From: Temnothorax longispinosus
Lineage: Eukaryota; Arthropoda; Insecta; Hymenoptera; Formicidae
NCBI RefSeq assembly: GCF_030848805.1
Contig: NC_092358.1
Coordinates: 15,592,469 to 15,656,468 of the forward strand
Length of the DNA: 64,000 nt
Direction: 5' to 3'
Positions within the stretch are counted from its first letter, which is position 1. Every line of letters begins with the position of its first letter. The notes below the pieces were generated by a model, which saw nothing but the letters and a program-made list of their open reading frames with translations, did no database searches and was not told the DNA's origin. Below are positions 21,160-32,450 of the stretch, piece by piece. Both the position numbers and the translations under genes were made by a program.

Positions 21160-21276
21160 GGGTAGATTGAGGCGAATCGGATTAATATAAGTTGTAAGAC
21201 AATTTTCGTTAGTATTTTATTTTAAACGAGCAATTTTATCGTGCTAATTAGTAATCCGATTTGCCTCGGTCTACCC
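21160..21276. mobile_element. 117-bp MITE, GGGTAGATTGAGGC ends, TA flanks
   Basis: The ends GGGTAGATTGAGGCGAATCG and the inverse CGATTTGCCTCGGTCTACCC are flanked by TA (21158-21159 and 21277-21278). An orthologous copy lies inside the second 1.6-kb repeat (46105-46219), so it was present before that repeat was duplicated. Confidence 0.7.
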
Positions 21277-21479
21277 TATACATTTTTTAGGCAGAAATCG
21301 GTAACCCTTTCACTAATCTTCGCCAAATTCGAAACAACCTCTCTTTAATGATACCTTATATATAAGATTACGTGTATAATTTGTACACTTTTTAGGCAAA
21401 AATTGGTAACCCTTTCACCGATCATTGCCAAATTCAACACCAATATATCTTTAATGATACTCTATCCATAAAAAAAAGT

Positions 21480-21915
21480 GTGCAAGTAGAAACTTGCACA
21501 TTGCTTCCTCATAGTTTTTTAGTGTGCAAGTAGAAACTTGCACATTGATTTCTCATAGTTTTTAAATGTGCAAGTAGAAACTTATACATTGCTTCCTCAT
21601 AGTTTTTAAGTGAGCAATTAGAAACTTGCACATTGCTTCCTTATAGTTTTTAAGTGTGCAAGTAGAAACCTGCATTGCTTCCTCTATGAGAAAGCCAAAT
21701 TAATAAATATCTACTAATAATTATGCATACAAAAACAGGCTTTCTCATAGAGGAAGCAATGTGCAGGTTTCTACTTGCACACTTAAAAACTATAAGGAAG
21801 CAATGTGCAAGTTTCTACTTGCTCACTTAAAAACTATGAGGAAGCAATGTACAAGTTTCTACTTGCATATTTAAAAACTATGAGGAAGCAATGTGCAAGT
21901 TTCTACTTGTTTAAA
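21480..21915. repeat. inverted array of about 43-bp units containing GTGCAAGTAGAAACTTGCAC
   Basis: Five units on the left (starting about 21481, 21525, 21567 and on) carry TGCAAGTAGAAACTTGCA followed by CATTGCTTCCTCATAGTTTT. Four inverse units follow a short centre (about 21690-21745). Each unit is itself a small inverted repeat, so the array can form many hairpins. A related array is at 45510-45910. Confidence 0.75.
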
Positions 21916-23395
21916 TTGCAGAAAAAAGTTAGAATATGCACAACCATGTTTTATCAGTGGGAAAATTGCACATAATTCGCGCGTAATATGACTAATGTAT
22001 GACTAATTACGAGAATTACGAATGCTATATACGATTTATTGTATAGATAATTCATATATTTTAAAGAAAATGATTAAACTACCGTTTAAGCTACTAATCA
22101 AAAGTTTCAGCACATCTTTTTTACTAATAATTTTATTTTACGTACAAAAGATATTGAGTTATAATATATTCTGTTACTTGCTGCAGTTACCAAAGCATTC
22201 AATAAAGTCGCAATTAAATTGTTAAAAAATAATTATAAATGAAAATTATTAGTAAATTTTTTTAAATAGACAAATATTACAATTATCGCTATCACTATTA
22301 ATAGATTAATTGATTTTAAAAAGTTTATTTTAAATGCGCTAAACACCAATAATTATTTGAATATTACGTAGGCAATTAAAAGTATGCAATCAATATTGTT
22401 GGAATTTAGAATTCACCCCGTTTGAGTTTACCGCGTTACTTAATGGGGACTATCCGAACTATTCTAGGGTTTTAAGCCTTCTTATTGGCTGTTTCCTTTT
22501 ATTGTATTTTTACTTTTTGAAGTTGCACTCTTGCATTGCTCTTCTTGTTCGACTTTCTGTTCTACTGATTCTAGCACATTCTGTTCTGTACCGCTCTCTG
22601 CGTTTTACTGTAATAAAAGGTTCATATCTTTTACGTTCCATATAATTGTGTGTCGATTAATCCGCCCCGCACAACAAATATTTTCGCAAAAATCAAGCAC
22701 CGGATTAAACACAAGTCTTTTAATTAAAGCTTCTGGACTTTTGCCACAGTCATGTGAGAACGTAACGTCAGAGGCGAGAAATGACACGCTGAGAATTCTT
22801 GCGTGCCATTTTCAAATAAAAAGATATTTGCATAAAATAACACTTCAAATCACTTCAACACACTTTAAAAATACTCCGAGGTCTACTCCTTTCCCTTGTC
22901 AGTTAATAAACAGCCGTAAAATAAATGTAATACGAAGCCTAGTCATGCGTTTGCGCATAAGCCTGCATCACTAAGCTTTGTATTACATTTATTTTACGGT
23001 TGCTTGCACTCAAAAAACAAATGATTTACTCGGCCATTATGATTGGAGATGACGCTGGTGCAGAATTTTATTTTTAGTGTTTCGCGAAATTTGTTCTAGC
23101 AGAAAAGTATAGGTTTTAAAGTTGGTTTCGCGCGCATTGCAGAACTGCGTTTATTTTATTCTACTTGTTACTATATTGGTGAAAATAGCTCAAAGTATAT
23201 CCAAAACGTTTGATGTATATAATTATGTAGCTTATATGATTAATGTTATGTGAATAACTTACGCACCAATAACCTTTGTTGTACCCTCAATGCAATTGCT
23301 TCTTTTCTTGTTTTTTTATGTATAATTGATGCGAATATACATAAAGTTATTAGTGCAATCTTTTATAATGAGGAGAATATAATTAATTTTAACAT
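21916..23395. other. AT-rich stretch without supported gene; hairpin at 22917-22999
   Basis: There are short frames only (22022-22225, 22531-22974), without domains. A hairpin at 22917-22999 pairs GCCGTAAAATAAATGTAATA with its inverse. The segment 22760-22960 is loosely similar to 25890-26070 (GAGGCGAGAAAT, CAATAAACAAACAGCC), suggesting two diverged copies of one repeat. Confidence 0.4.
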
Positions 23396-23820
23396 CAAGA
23401 GACACGGTAGTGTCTCGCGCCAAGTACGCGCGGAGCGAGACCAACCGTGACTCATTTACGCGACGCAACGAGTTGCGAGTATTCGAGATGTTGAGATCTC
23501 GATAACTAGTAAACAGATCAAGTTCTAAGTAGGCTTGATCGATAGCTTGGGTTTGAATTATGTAAAAAAAGTGTTTTTACTTTTTCGCTACGTGCCCTAC
23601 GAGCGGAGATATTGCGACGCAAAGTCTGAAATGTTAAATTTTACAATTAAGAAACGTCGTTCTCTGTTTGCTATTTTTGCCACGGTGCTAGTAGCGTGTC
23701 CTTTTCACTTTTTCGACACTAGCGGTGCTAATGTCGCCAGTAATCGCCAGTTTCGAGCATCTCGATGGTCTCGATTATCGCGAGCTGTCACGAGCAAAAT
23801 TAAGGTCAAGAGACACTGAT
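23396..23820. repeat. dispersed repeat copy, CGAGACCGACCGTG family
   Basis: It begins ATCAAGAGACACGGTAGTGT and ends GGTCAAGAGACACTGAT. The interior matches the blocks at 4217 and 6545, including GAGATATTGCGACGCAAAGT. The sequence GAGACACGGTAGTGTCTC near the left end is a hairpin. A 94-codon frame (23535-23819) overlaps it and is probably chance. Confidence 0.6.
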
Positions 23821-23837
23821 TATATTACAGTATATCT

Positions 23838-24570
23838 TATGATTTTAACATAATTATAGAGGTAGGGTGTCTAAATTGTTACCGTTTCATTCAAATGTAG
23901 CTTTTATACTATTCGGATTGTATCAATATTTTATGCTGCTTATAAAAAAGTAAAAAGTATTTTAAGACACTTATTGTATCGTTTCCAGAATATAAAAACT
24001 TGTGTTTAGATTACAGATATACGTTTTGGGTACTGACGTATTTATTTCGTTGCAAATGTATCATTATGAAATGATGATCGATAGTAAATGAGATATGGGA
24101 ATTAAAAATATGTACGTTATCTAACCCTTCATCTGATTTTTTAATTTTAGTAGTGACAATGTCCAAATAATTTTGTGTTAGTATTCCTGTGTAAAAAAAA
24201 TATGACGATTATATTACAGTATATCTGAAAAATGTTAAAAAATGAAAAAATTGTTTAAAGGTATCCTGTATATTATAGCATCTATTTGCTTCGCCTGTAT
24301 GGAATGTTAATAACGCGTAAGATAATATAATCATTAAAGTAATATTTCTTAAATGTATATTTCATACTTAATTTTATTTTATAAATACTATCACATTTAT
24401 TTCTTTGAGTCGTTTTCATTTATTACACTATTATGATTTTAACATAATTATAGAGGTAGGATGTGTAAATTATAATATTACTGTTCCATCCAAATGTAGC
24501 TTTTATACTATTATTTATTGTATCGATACCTTAAGCTGTTTATAAAAAAGTAAAAAGTATCTTAAGATTC
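23838..24570 (+). repeat. about 130-bp direct repeat pair with AT-rich spacer
   Basis: The segments 23838-23965 and 24429-24570 share GATTTTAACATAATTATAGA, CAAATGTAGCTTTTATACTA and TATAAAAAAGTAAAAAGTAT. The spacer holds nothing recognisable. Confidence 0.6.
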
Positions 24571-24691
24571 TATCGTTTCGAGAATAATATTAATTTGCTA
24601 ATTCAATAAAAATTTAATTTGTTATTGCTAATTTTGTGAATAATTAAATAATAAAAAATAAAAATTCTTTTGCCGATCCCTGCTTATAATA

Positions 24692-25598
24692 GGGTAAACC
24701 GGGGCACGTTGTCACACATTTTTTTCAATATTTTTTGTATTTTTTACATTTAATATTTGAGAGTACTGTGATATTCCAAAATTTCGAGTGAACCCTCAGC
24801 TTCAATTGGACAGTATCGAATTTTGTGTGATTGTTACTTTACATTTGTTACATAACAATAAATAACGACAGGTCGCTTGTGACAACATGCCCCGTGACCG
24901 GGGCACGTTGTCACATCAAATGTAATTGCATGCAAAATGTTATCCAAACTGTATTCAACGTAAATATCAATATATTATAGTGCGCTGCAATGTAAAAAAG
25001 TAAAATCCCTCACCGAAACATTTATTTTATTTCAAAAAACACGAAGTTTTTATCTTAATCTAAATACAAGAATTTCACTCGAATGCGCAAATTATTGATA
25101 CACATTTTTTTTTATAATCATGTCGGTGATTAAACATAAAATATTTTTACTCGTTATTGTCATCCGAAGATTCGCAATAGTTGGTTTGCCCATCAAATGC
25201 CCCATCAAATTCGTGACAACGTGCCCCGAGGGCATTTTTTTACTCCAAACAGCCTCATGGCCGACACGTTTGAGATATTCATAAGGTTAGGTATTACACG
25301 CGGTAGGTAAAAGTACATACTTTAAGATAATATAAAGGTCTATTCTGAAAAAACATAAACTTCATGTCCAGTATGTTGAATATTAGACAATAAAATTTTT
25401 TTACTTACGGTCGCAAAAAAACTTTCAAGTTGATTTTACGTCAACACGGCTGGAGCAATCTCAACACTGTAAACACACCAAAGATGGGCATACACTAACA
25501 CGTTTTGGGAATGACGGGTGCTGTTCTCTGGTTATTAGTTTTTTAAATAAAGCCGATGTGACAACGTGCCCCGTGTGACAACGTGCCTCGGTCTACCC
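24692..25598. mobile_element. TA-flanked element, GGGTAAACCGGGGCACG type, copy A
   Basis: The ends GGGTAAACCGGGGCACGTTG and the inverse of ...GTGCCTCGGTCTACCC are flanked by TA (24690-24691 and 25599-25600). The motif GGGGCACGTTGTCACA occurs at both ends and internally (about 24897), partly doubled. No transposase. A 372-bp internally deleted relative lies at 44738-45109. Confidence 0.75.
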
Positions 25599-25599
25599 T

Positions 25600-26580
25600 A
25601 CTACAAAATGCGTGATATCAGTACAAAATTACCTTTTTCAAAAAAGGTTAAAAAAGGCACCAAATACAATGTAAATTTTTTAAATTAAAAATTCCAATCT
25701 AAGTAGTAGCTTTATTTTTTTTTAACAAAAAGATGTCACAAAATTACGTTACCTAGCTCAACCTAAGTGATATGTATAAATCCAAAAATCCAATCTAAGT
25801 GGTAGTAGCTTTAATTTCTCCTTAACAAAATTATTATATCACAAAATTATGTTACTTAAGGCTCCTGGGTAGTCACCGCAGCCATATTGAATTTCTTGCT
25901 ATCGAGGCGAGAAATTACCCTATTTTATGTTGCGGTATTTTCCGAAATAAAAAGACATTTCAATAAAAAATCACTATAGATCGTTTCAGCACACTTCTAA
26001 AATTGACCGGATACTATCCTTTTCCTTCGACAATAAACAAACAGCCATAAAACGAAGCCTAAACATACGGAAAAACAAGCCGTTTTTGACTATCGAAAGG
26101 AGTGGAGAATATTCCTTCCGCATATGTATTTCTTGCAAATCTTACCATACGGTCAATTTTACGAGTTTCACGAATACGTTAAACGTTATAGCACAAGTAC
26201 AGAGCGAATAATAAAGAAATTTAACGCAACGCAAAATAGGTTGTCAACATGTCACAAGACAGAATTCTCCATTGAAGAGAGTGAGAGGAGAGAGTTCTTA
26301 TTTCTGCCGCGACGGTACGGCGCCACCGTCAATGCAGAGTTCTCGGCTCAGGGACCAGGAGCCTTAACTCAACCCAAGTGACACGTATTTCAAAAAAAGA
26401 TGTGAAATCTTTAAATTGCGCCAATTGCAAAGAGAATATATATATTGCTTAGAAAAATAATTGAAAAAGAATTTAAGAAATAACAGTACAAAATAAAAAT
26501 ATTTAATTAAAATAAATAAATATATTTAAATATAATAAATAAATTTTTTTTGTAAAAATAAAACTTGGCGCTGTTAGATT
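25600..26580. repeat. GCGTGATATC-family repeat split by a TTAA element
   Basis: CAAAATGCGTGATATCAGTA and CCTTTTTCAAAAAAGG start a copy of the repeat seen at 6828, 7007 and 54770. Its AAAATTATGTTAC...AACCCAAGTGA part is interrupted by the element 25860-26363. The right end runs to AAACTTGGCGCTG near 26575, matching the arms of the 7-9 kb palindrome. Confidence 0.6.
25860..26363. mobile_element. TTAA-flanked non-autonomous element, 504 bp
   Basis: TTAA at 25856-25859 and 26364-26367 flanks inverted ends GGCTCCTGG / CCAGGAGCC. TTAA duplication is typical of piggyBac and Kolobok-type transposases. An 85-codon frame (26124-26381) extends past its end and is not a gene. Confidence 0.7.
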
Positions 26581-27490
26581 TCGAAATTTAAAAATTAAAA
26601 TTTAAACATTAGTACTTTTTTTTTTACTTGGGGAAATCTACTACTGGAATCCCGGGCTATAAGCCCGGTTTCAGCCAGTAGCCCTCCGGATGACAGGGGG
26701 GAAGACCCTCTCGCCCTCCTGGTGAGAGGAGCGAGAGGAGTGTGGGATTCCACGCATCATTATTAATAGAAAAAGAAGTGGTTTTACACATAAATGTAGA
26801 TGCAATAATTGACGAATTCGCTTTAGCCGAAACAAGAAAAAATAAAATTGTAACTTTCATAAAATATAAGTAATGAAATGTTTATACAATAAATCAGATG
26901 TTATTTTTTTCTGGGAAAGAAAGGTCACCGATACAGCTCTTTGCCAAAAACGCGAAGAATCTTAAATACGGCTCTGAATCCATGCTAGTTTTGAATAAAT
27001 TTGCAAATATAATACGCATGCTAATTTTTCTCCCGACTGCTGCCAACCTTCGGTTGGCGAAGACGAGGGAGTATGCGTTTCACCAAGGCCGAATCTTTGT
27101 TATCTTAGTTCTTGATAACTACAACATACTTTGATATGTGCTTCCGTATATAAGTTTCTTATTGATCAAGCAAGGTTTACAGCGTATAATTATCATTAAT
27201 CGTTGTGTTAATAAAAAAGCAAAAAAATGATATATTACATTTATATGTTCTCTTATTGGCTATCGACTGAGTTACAGAGGAAATTGATTAACCAATTACA
27301 TGCATCCACATGGAGAATTTTAGTGAGATTTTAGTTGCCTCTATGCGCTTCGGCAGAACGTATAGCTTTTCTATTCATCGCTGCACGCTTATTAGATATC
27401 GCGCGTCGTGCACGATGTTATCGCGCGTGCTGGTCTGTTCTATTGCTCACATGTTATATATTTGGGGTTTTTTCCTTGGTGTCCTAGGGT
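26580..27490. other. no supported gene; small GC-rich hairpins
   Basis: A hairpin CCCGGGCTATAAGCCCGG lies near 26651. A second at about 27035-27075 contains CTCCCGACTGCTGCC and CCAACCTTCGGTTGG. The first motif recurs at about 46875 and, as TCCCGACTGC, at 47618. Short frames here lack domains. Confidence 0.4.
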
Positions 27491-27569
27491 GAGGACGAAT
27501 AGGTGCCTTGAGCTCAAAGGCAATTGACACATAAAGTCTAGTCCCAAAACTGTTGGAAGCTCAAACACT

Positions 27570-28705
27570 AAATCACTTTGCCCGCAGACCTGATAAATTT
27601 AAAGATAATATACAAAACGTCCCAATTCTTAGTTTGAATAAGTCGATAAACATCAATCTCCCCAGTATAACCAGCCACTCTCAATTCCGAGTCCAAAACA
27701 ACTCTACGCTCATCATATTTATGACATCTCAATAGCACATGATGTATATCTTCACACTCGCATCCGCATTCACATCTCTCACTGTCGATATATCCCTTCC
27801 GTTTAAGAGAAGATCCAAGATTGTAGTGGTTTGCTCTTAATCTGTTTATTAATGTGATGAAGTATTATCTTTCCGCTCTAACCTTGTTGAACCATGGTTT
27901 CATGGATTCTCGGTCATAGAACAAATCAAAATAGAAGGTGCCCTTATGCTGCGAGTCTCGCACGATCGATGATTGGGTGACCTCCCATGTCTCCCTCCTA
28001 GCCACAGCCAGAAGGTCCCCCACCGGTACAGAAATGGAGGGGTCCGCCTCCTCCTCAGCCGCCTCCTTAGCCAATCCGTCGGCAATCTCGTTACCCATAA
28101 TTCCCACATGCGACGGGATCCACACAAGCACAATTCTCTTACCGCAACATCTCTCTAATTTGTATATAAGTATTCTAGCTTCCGTGACGTATTTGTTCTT
28201 ATAAACATTAAGGTGGTTATTATAAATGGATTTTACTACCGACTGACAGTCAGACAATATTATTGCCTCGCTCTTCATCTCCTCTCTCCGAAGCCACAGA
28301 AGCTGAAGGGCGGCACGAACAGCAAATGCCTCAGCGGTGAAAGAAGAGCAGAATTTAGGGAGACTTATCTTATAGGCATCCTCCTTGATCGCATATCACG
28401 ATACTCGCCCCCGTAGATCTAGAAGAGTCGCTAAAGGATCCATCAGTATATATAATGTCAGGGTCCGAGCTCAAATTATATTTTTCCGTAATTCTGCATA
28501 TGAGAGACCGATCCGAGAACCTTTCACCCTTCCTCGCTGCCCCAATGGCCAGATCAACCGTAGGCCTGAAAGTGTGCGCGCCAAACGACTCCTGAAAAAA
28601 CCTCGAATTTACCCGTAGAGCCGATGAGATGTCTATGTCGAACGGTCTTTCTCCATATCTCCGACAGAAGCGAAGGTCTATAGGTAGGCTGTCTGAACCG
28701 CACAT
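27570..28705 (-). pseudogene. LINE-A ORF2 C-terminal part: RNase H and zinc finger
   Basis: RNase H1-type motifs are visible: DIIYTDGS (first Asp), the Glu helix region near 28300-28370, ILSDCQSVV (third Asp) and WIPSHVGIMGNEIADGLA (His and Asp). The frame shifts between 28370 and 28278, and again near 27865. It continues with LINRLRANHYNL and a CECGCECEDIHHVLLRC knuckle, and ends near 27570. The protein would degrade template RNA during target-primed reverse transcription. It is non-functional because of the frame breaks. Confidence 0.85.
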
Positions 28706-29605
28706 AATTCTCGCCGTCCATCAGGTTGCTCAGCTTGTCGCATAAGCCATTACGGTTGTAGGCAATCGCCTTATTAACAAAGTTCGTGCCCAACAACATC
28801 GCACAATCCCTCAGATGTCTCACTTTCGCCTCAGCAACGATAACGTTGTTGGGCGTGGAATTTCTGTATCCCAGCGCTGTACGTATGCCCATGAACTGAG
28901 CTCTTTCCAGTTTAAGCTGTAACGATGGCAGTCTAGGGAAGAAAACAAAGCTCCCATAGTCATTAATAGACCTCACCAGGCTCTTATACTTATACAACAT
29001 CAGGGCCGTGTTCACCTCCATGCCCTTAGAGACTCCGCACAAATATCTAACAATCGAGTTGGTACGGCTCACCTTACCCCTCAGTTCCTGCATCTGTCGA
29101 TCAAAACTCAGTTTGTTCTCCAGCCACACTCCCAAAAATTTAGCCGCTCCGCAGTTAAAGATTTCACAGTCACCAATACGGATATTCATCCGCCTGTCAA
29201 TGTATCCGCTCTTAGAAAACTCTACCAGTACTTGTCTTCTTGGGTTTGAGGTCCAAGCCCATATTGCGAAGTCGCTCCGCAATGATGTTCACCGCCTGCT
29301 GAAGAAGGAGGCGATTCCGCTCGCGGTTAGGCCCGCAAATATACAATCCGATATCGTCGGCAAACTCAACTGCCTCCACGCCCTCCGGAAGGTCAGCATA
29401 CAAACCCTGCGTGTATATCGAATACAAAGCCGGGCTCAAGACAGCACCCTGCGGGAGCCCCCTGTAAACGTATTGATCTATATGCTCCTGAGCATTAACA
29501 ATAAATCGAACCTTTCTCCGATACAGCCAGTTGCATATAAATCTCGCTATGGCGGGGGGGGGGGGCAATTAAGTGCAGTCAGTTTTGCCAGCATGATCCG
29601 GTAGT
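28554..29605 (-). pseudogene. LINE-A ORF2: RT C-terminal half
   Basis: The frame resumes after the hAT insertion. It carries FICNWLYRRKVRF, RGLPQGAVLSPALYSIY and the catalytic FADD box (EFADDIGLYICG), then the thumb region (KFLGVWLENKLSFDRQM, FFPRLPSLQLKLERAQ). A run of about 10 G at 29551-29562 (Pro codons) breaks the frame near the junction, and the frame switches again near 29212-29282. Confidence 0.9.
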
Positions 29606-29613
29606 CCACGCAA

Positions 29614-30224
29614 CAAGGATGCCAGACTCGCGGTTTTTGCCAGCCACAGCCAGCCAGTGGTGGGGATGGGCAGAGATGCCAACTTTACGTTTCAGCAACG
29701 CAGCCGAGCGGCCCGAGCGCTTCGGCTGGCTTCGGCCAGCTTCGAGCGTCAGCGGTAGAAGAGGATGGACAGATCTGCTGTCTTCTTCTTCTCTTTCGGC
29801 TATTGGCTATGCGATTTCGGATCTCGTGAATGCCGAGTTGACGAGGCGACCAGACGACGCGTGACATTATATCGGCGCGCGACACTAATTATCGATGTAT
29901 TTTTCTATTAATAAATCTAAAAAATTATTATATACATTGTTTTACCTTTTAATATAAAAATTTGAATTAAAATATAAAAATCCACTCTTGGCCAATATGT
30001 ACGTTTTTTTATTGAAAAAGAATCTGTTTATTCAACAATCTGTATTTAAAGAATTAATTTCAGCGCAATGATATTATTAAGTACTAAAAAAAATTATAGT
30101 TTATACTGTTATTTTTTCTGTTTTTGAATTTATTTTCCATTAAATGTATAACGTACCGTACATATTGTTGCTCAACGGAAACCGCGAGAAGGTGGTGGTC
30201 TCTTCCGTCAGGAGGGAAATGTAA
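29614..30224. repeat. hAT left terminal inverted repeat
   Basis: Inverse of about 35229-35841. The outer part is highly similar (CTTCGGCTGGCTTCGGCCAG, ACGACGCGTGACATTAT). The inner part shows substitutions and indels. It ends near CTCTTCCGTCAGGAGG, after which a separate AAATGTAAAAATAATTTTTT hairpin begins. Confidence 0.85.
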
Positions 30225-30682
30225 AAATAATTTTTTACATTTCCCTGGGTGTATGTGTGTGTGTGTGTGTGTGTGTACACTACACATGCATTTATATTCT
30301 ACAAACGATCGAGATGGTTCATCGAGATGGAATCATCGAGGTTCCAAGTTCGAACCCTGGATAAGGTAATATTTTTCGCAGTTTTAAATTATTTTAAATA
30401 TGAGATGTTTATATATAAGTATCAAAGATTATTAACGTCTTGACGACGAGGAGCAAAACCAATGGTCGAATCGTCACGATTGTGTGCCAATTCTAGCCAA
30501 AGAAATGAAAAATTTAAAAATTGCTAATAATTTAGTTAATAAGACGTCAGAAAATGATGTCAATTGTCTGTGACATTAGACCGTCATTTTAACGTCATTA
30601 TGCCGTCAGTTAGTGACGTCAGGAATGGTCAGTAAAGGACCAAAATTTGACGTCAAAATGACTTGTGTTTGCTACCTGGGAT
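30225..30682. other. non-coding interior of hAT with GT microsatellite and tRNA-like B box
   Basis: A (GT)n run lies at about 30252-30275. GGTTCCAAGTTCGAACCCTGG near 30339 has a B-box core followed by AAGGTAA, as at 15650-15680. The rest, to the transposase stop, contains GACGTCA-type short repeats (30540-30655). Confidence 0.45.
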
Positions 30683-31298
30683 TTAATCATCCGCAGCATG
30701 CAACCTTAAAGTACTGTGGTCTTTTTTAACAGCACTAGCGTATAATTTGTCCGCCGACATAAGAGACAAATGTTTGTCTTCAATCGTCATGCTTAAAGAT
30801 GTTTTTCCTTTTGCCTTCAATGCTGACTTAAAAACGCAAATGGCATTAACGGTAACTGACGAAAATTTGTTGCGATTTTTCGTTTTTAAGTTAGTTAAAG
30901 TGGAAAACATTCTCTCTGCATCGGCATTTGAATTTGGAAGTGATCGGACAGCATTCAGAACATTTGTTAAGCTTGGATATTTAGCAATATTATTTGGGTG
31001 CTGACATTGCAAAATTTTTTTCCACATGTTATCAAAATTTAATGTAGAAAGACTTTCTTTCTCCTTCATTGTATAATCTAATGGCAATGCAATCCATTCT
31101 TTTTTTAAAGCAACTTGATCAAAACCGCCGATAGTTTGAGCTACGAAAGAAACATCATTAAATGATGTTTCTCTATCAGTATCGAATAAACTTACAGAAG
31201 GTTCAAACACTTGTAATTTTGATAAAAATAAATCATTCACAGGTAACCTTTTACGAATTTCTTCTGCAGCAGTCACATAAAACGTCAAGCAGTTCTCT
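30683..31298 (-). CDS. hAT transposase, C-terminal part (dimerisation domain)
   Basis: The open frame reads LTFYVTAAEEIRKRLP, continues through a helical region and ends with the hAT C-terminal dimerisation motif (YPSLTNVLNAVRSLP, NADAERMFSTLT, then KNRNKFSS). The stop is at 30683. It is the direct continuation of the frame at 32451-34083, separated only by the TTAA element, and no lesion is visible in this part. The domain is needed for multimerisation of hAT transposases and contributes the catalytic glutamate region by family knowledge. Confidence 0.88.
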
Positions 31299-31302
31299 TT
31301 AA

Positions 31303-32446
31303 GGAGGTTGAAGCAGTTTGGTCAACTCTAGATTTTAGTTTGTAAAAAATATATATGATAGTATAGGATCTACCGCATGTGTGAGAATTATTTCAGATTT
31401 ATTGACCATCCAGAAGCTGAGATATTAATTTCCAAAAATGCGTCGTTTTACATGGGGTTAGATGGAGAAAGCGTTGACGGCGATGATTGATCCCAATTTT
31501 CTTTAATATCTAGTCTATATAAACGCTCAAAAAACGTGCCTACGCGTACAGTAAATTAATGCGAACATTTAGAACGCAAGAAAACACGTATTCACCATCT
31601 AATAACAAATATATTACAAGTTGAAGCGATCGAAATTAGACTGAAATAGCAGTTGATAGTTCGCGAGCAGGTAGATGTGGCAACGCAGCGTCGCCCGCGT
31701 TTTGGCTGTACCCGAATCTTGTCGGTATGTGCACATTTTTGTGGTTCTCTTCCGTGCTATGTCCACGATTTTTTGATTCTCTTTGGAAATAAAACCAAAA
31801 AATCATGAATCTAACGGAAGAAAACCAAAAAATTGTGAACATAACATAAAAGAGAACCCTAAAATCGTTGACATTACTACAAAATAGTAGACACAGCACG
31901 GAAGAGAACCAAAAACGTGCACATACCGACAGGATTTGGGTATAGCCAAAACGCGGGCACCTAACCTCTTATCCAGAATGACAGAAAATTCACCGGCATG
32001 TTTACGTTTAGCAACTGCCGTTACGTGGCTCAACACAGAGGCGAGTACTGCTACCAACCCCATAAAAGTGAAACGTTGCCAAGTTTCAATCGTATTTAAT
32101 ATAATCGACGGAAAGTTATTAAAAAATCGATAGCTTATATAATTGTCAAGGGAGCTACCAGTAAGAATCATTATTTCATTCTATCAACGGCAAAACATAT
32201 ATTCATGCCATTTTTATATTGAAATAATTAGCAATACTACAAGTTTTCAAGTTGGCATTGGCAAAAAAGTGTTTCGTTTTTAGCTAATTAAAATATAAAG
32301 ATGCATAATATGATACTTTTACTATACGTTTTATGCAATAGCAGCGTATGGAGAATAAAATGATACCTAATACAGATTTTTTAATGACCTAATAAAAAAC
32401 TTTTTTCTAAACCGTCAATTGACTCAACTGGATCGCTTCAACCTCC
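31303..32446. mobile_element. TTAA-flanked element inserted in hAT transposase gene, 1144 bp
   Basis: TTAA at 31299-31302 and 32447-32450 flanks inverted ends GGAGGTTGAAGC / GCTTCAACCTCC. The host frame on both sides joins in phase through one TTAA (TTV then KEN). It carries no transposase. An inner palindromic MITE lies at 31693-31958. piggyBac- or Kolobok-type mobilisation is likely; the 12-bp ends do not decide which. Confidence 0.85.
31693..31958. mobile_element. palindromic MITE, 266 bp
   Basis: The ends GCCCGCGTTTTGGCT / AGCCAAAACGCGGGC and about 75-bp arms (with GTCGGTATGTGCACA and TTCTCTTCCGTGCT) flank an AT-rich centre. It is the fourth layer of the nest: LINE-A, hAT, TTAA element, MITE. 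No target duplication is clear. Confidence 0.75.
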
Positions 32447-32450
32447 TTAA

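Larger units (their letters stand above)
20285..21915 (+). repeat. 1.6-kb repeat element, copy 1 (second copy inverted at 45510-46850)
   Basis: From CTTTCTCGTAGAGGAAGC at about 20289 to the hairpin array ending 21915, the order of blocks matches 45510-46850 in reverse: a TTGGTTTTTGAGTTTTTTCT block, a GT microsatellite (20496-20519), a CTAACTTCCGCAAATTTGGA block repeated twice, AGGGGTAGA blocks, the 117-bp MITE 21160-21276, and a GTGCAAGTAGAAACTTGCAC array. Several blocks recur as tandem units (TATATAAAATAGGGGTAG). No gene. The AGGGGTAGA blocks resemble the tandem units of the Helitron at 61234. Confidence 0.65.

Noticed and set aside
21480..21915. Regularly spaced repeats resembling a CRISPR array
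   Set aside because: Units are about 43 bp with no unique spacers, half are inverted, the context is eukaryotic, and a second copy lies in a dispersed element.
23535..23819. 94-codon plus-strand frame as a gene
   Set aside because: It lies within a dispersed repeat present in at least two other places, where the frame is not kept.
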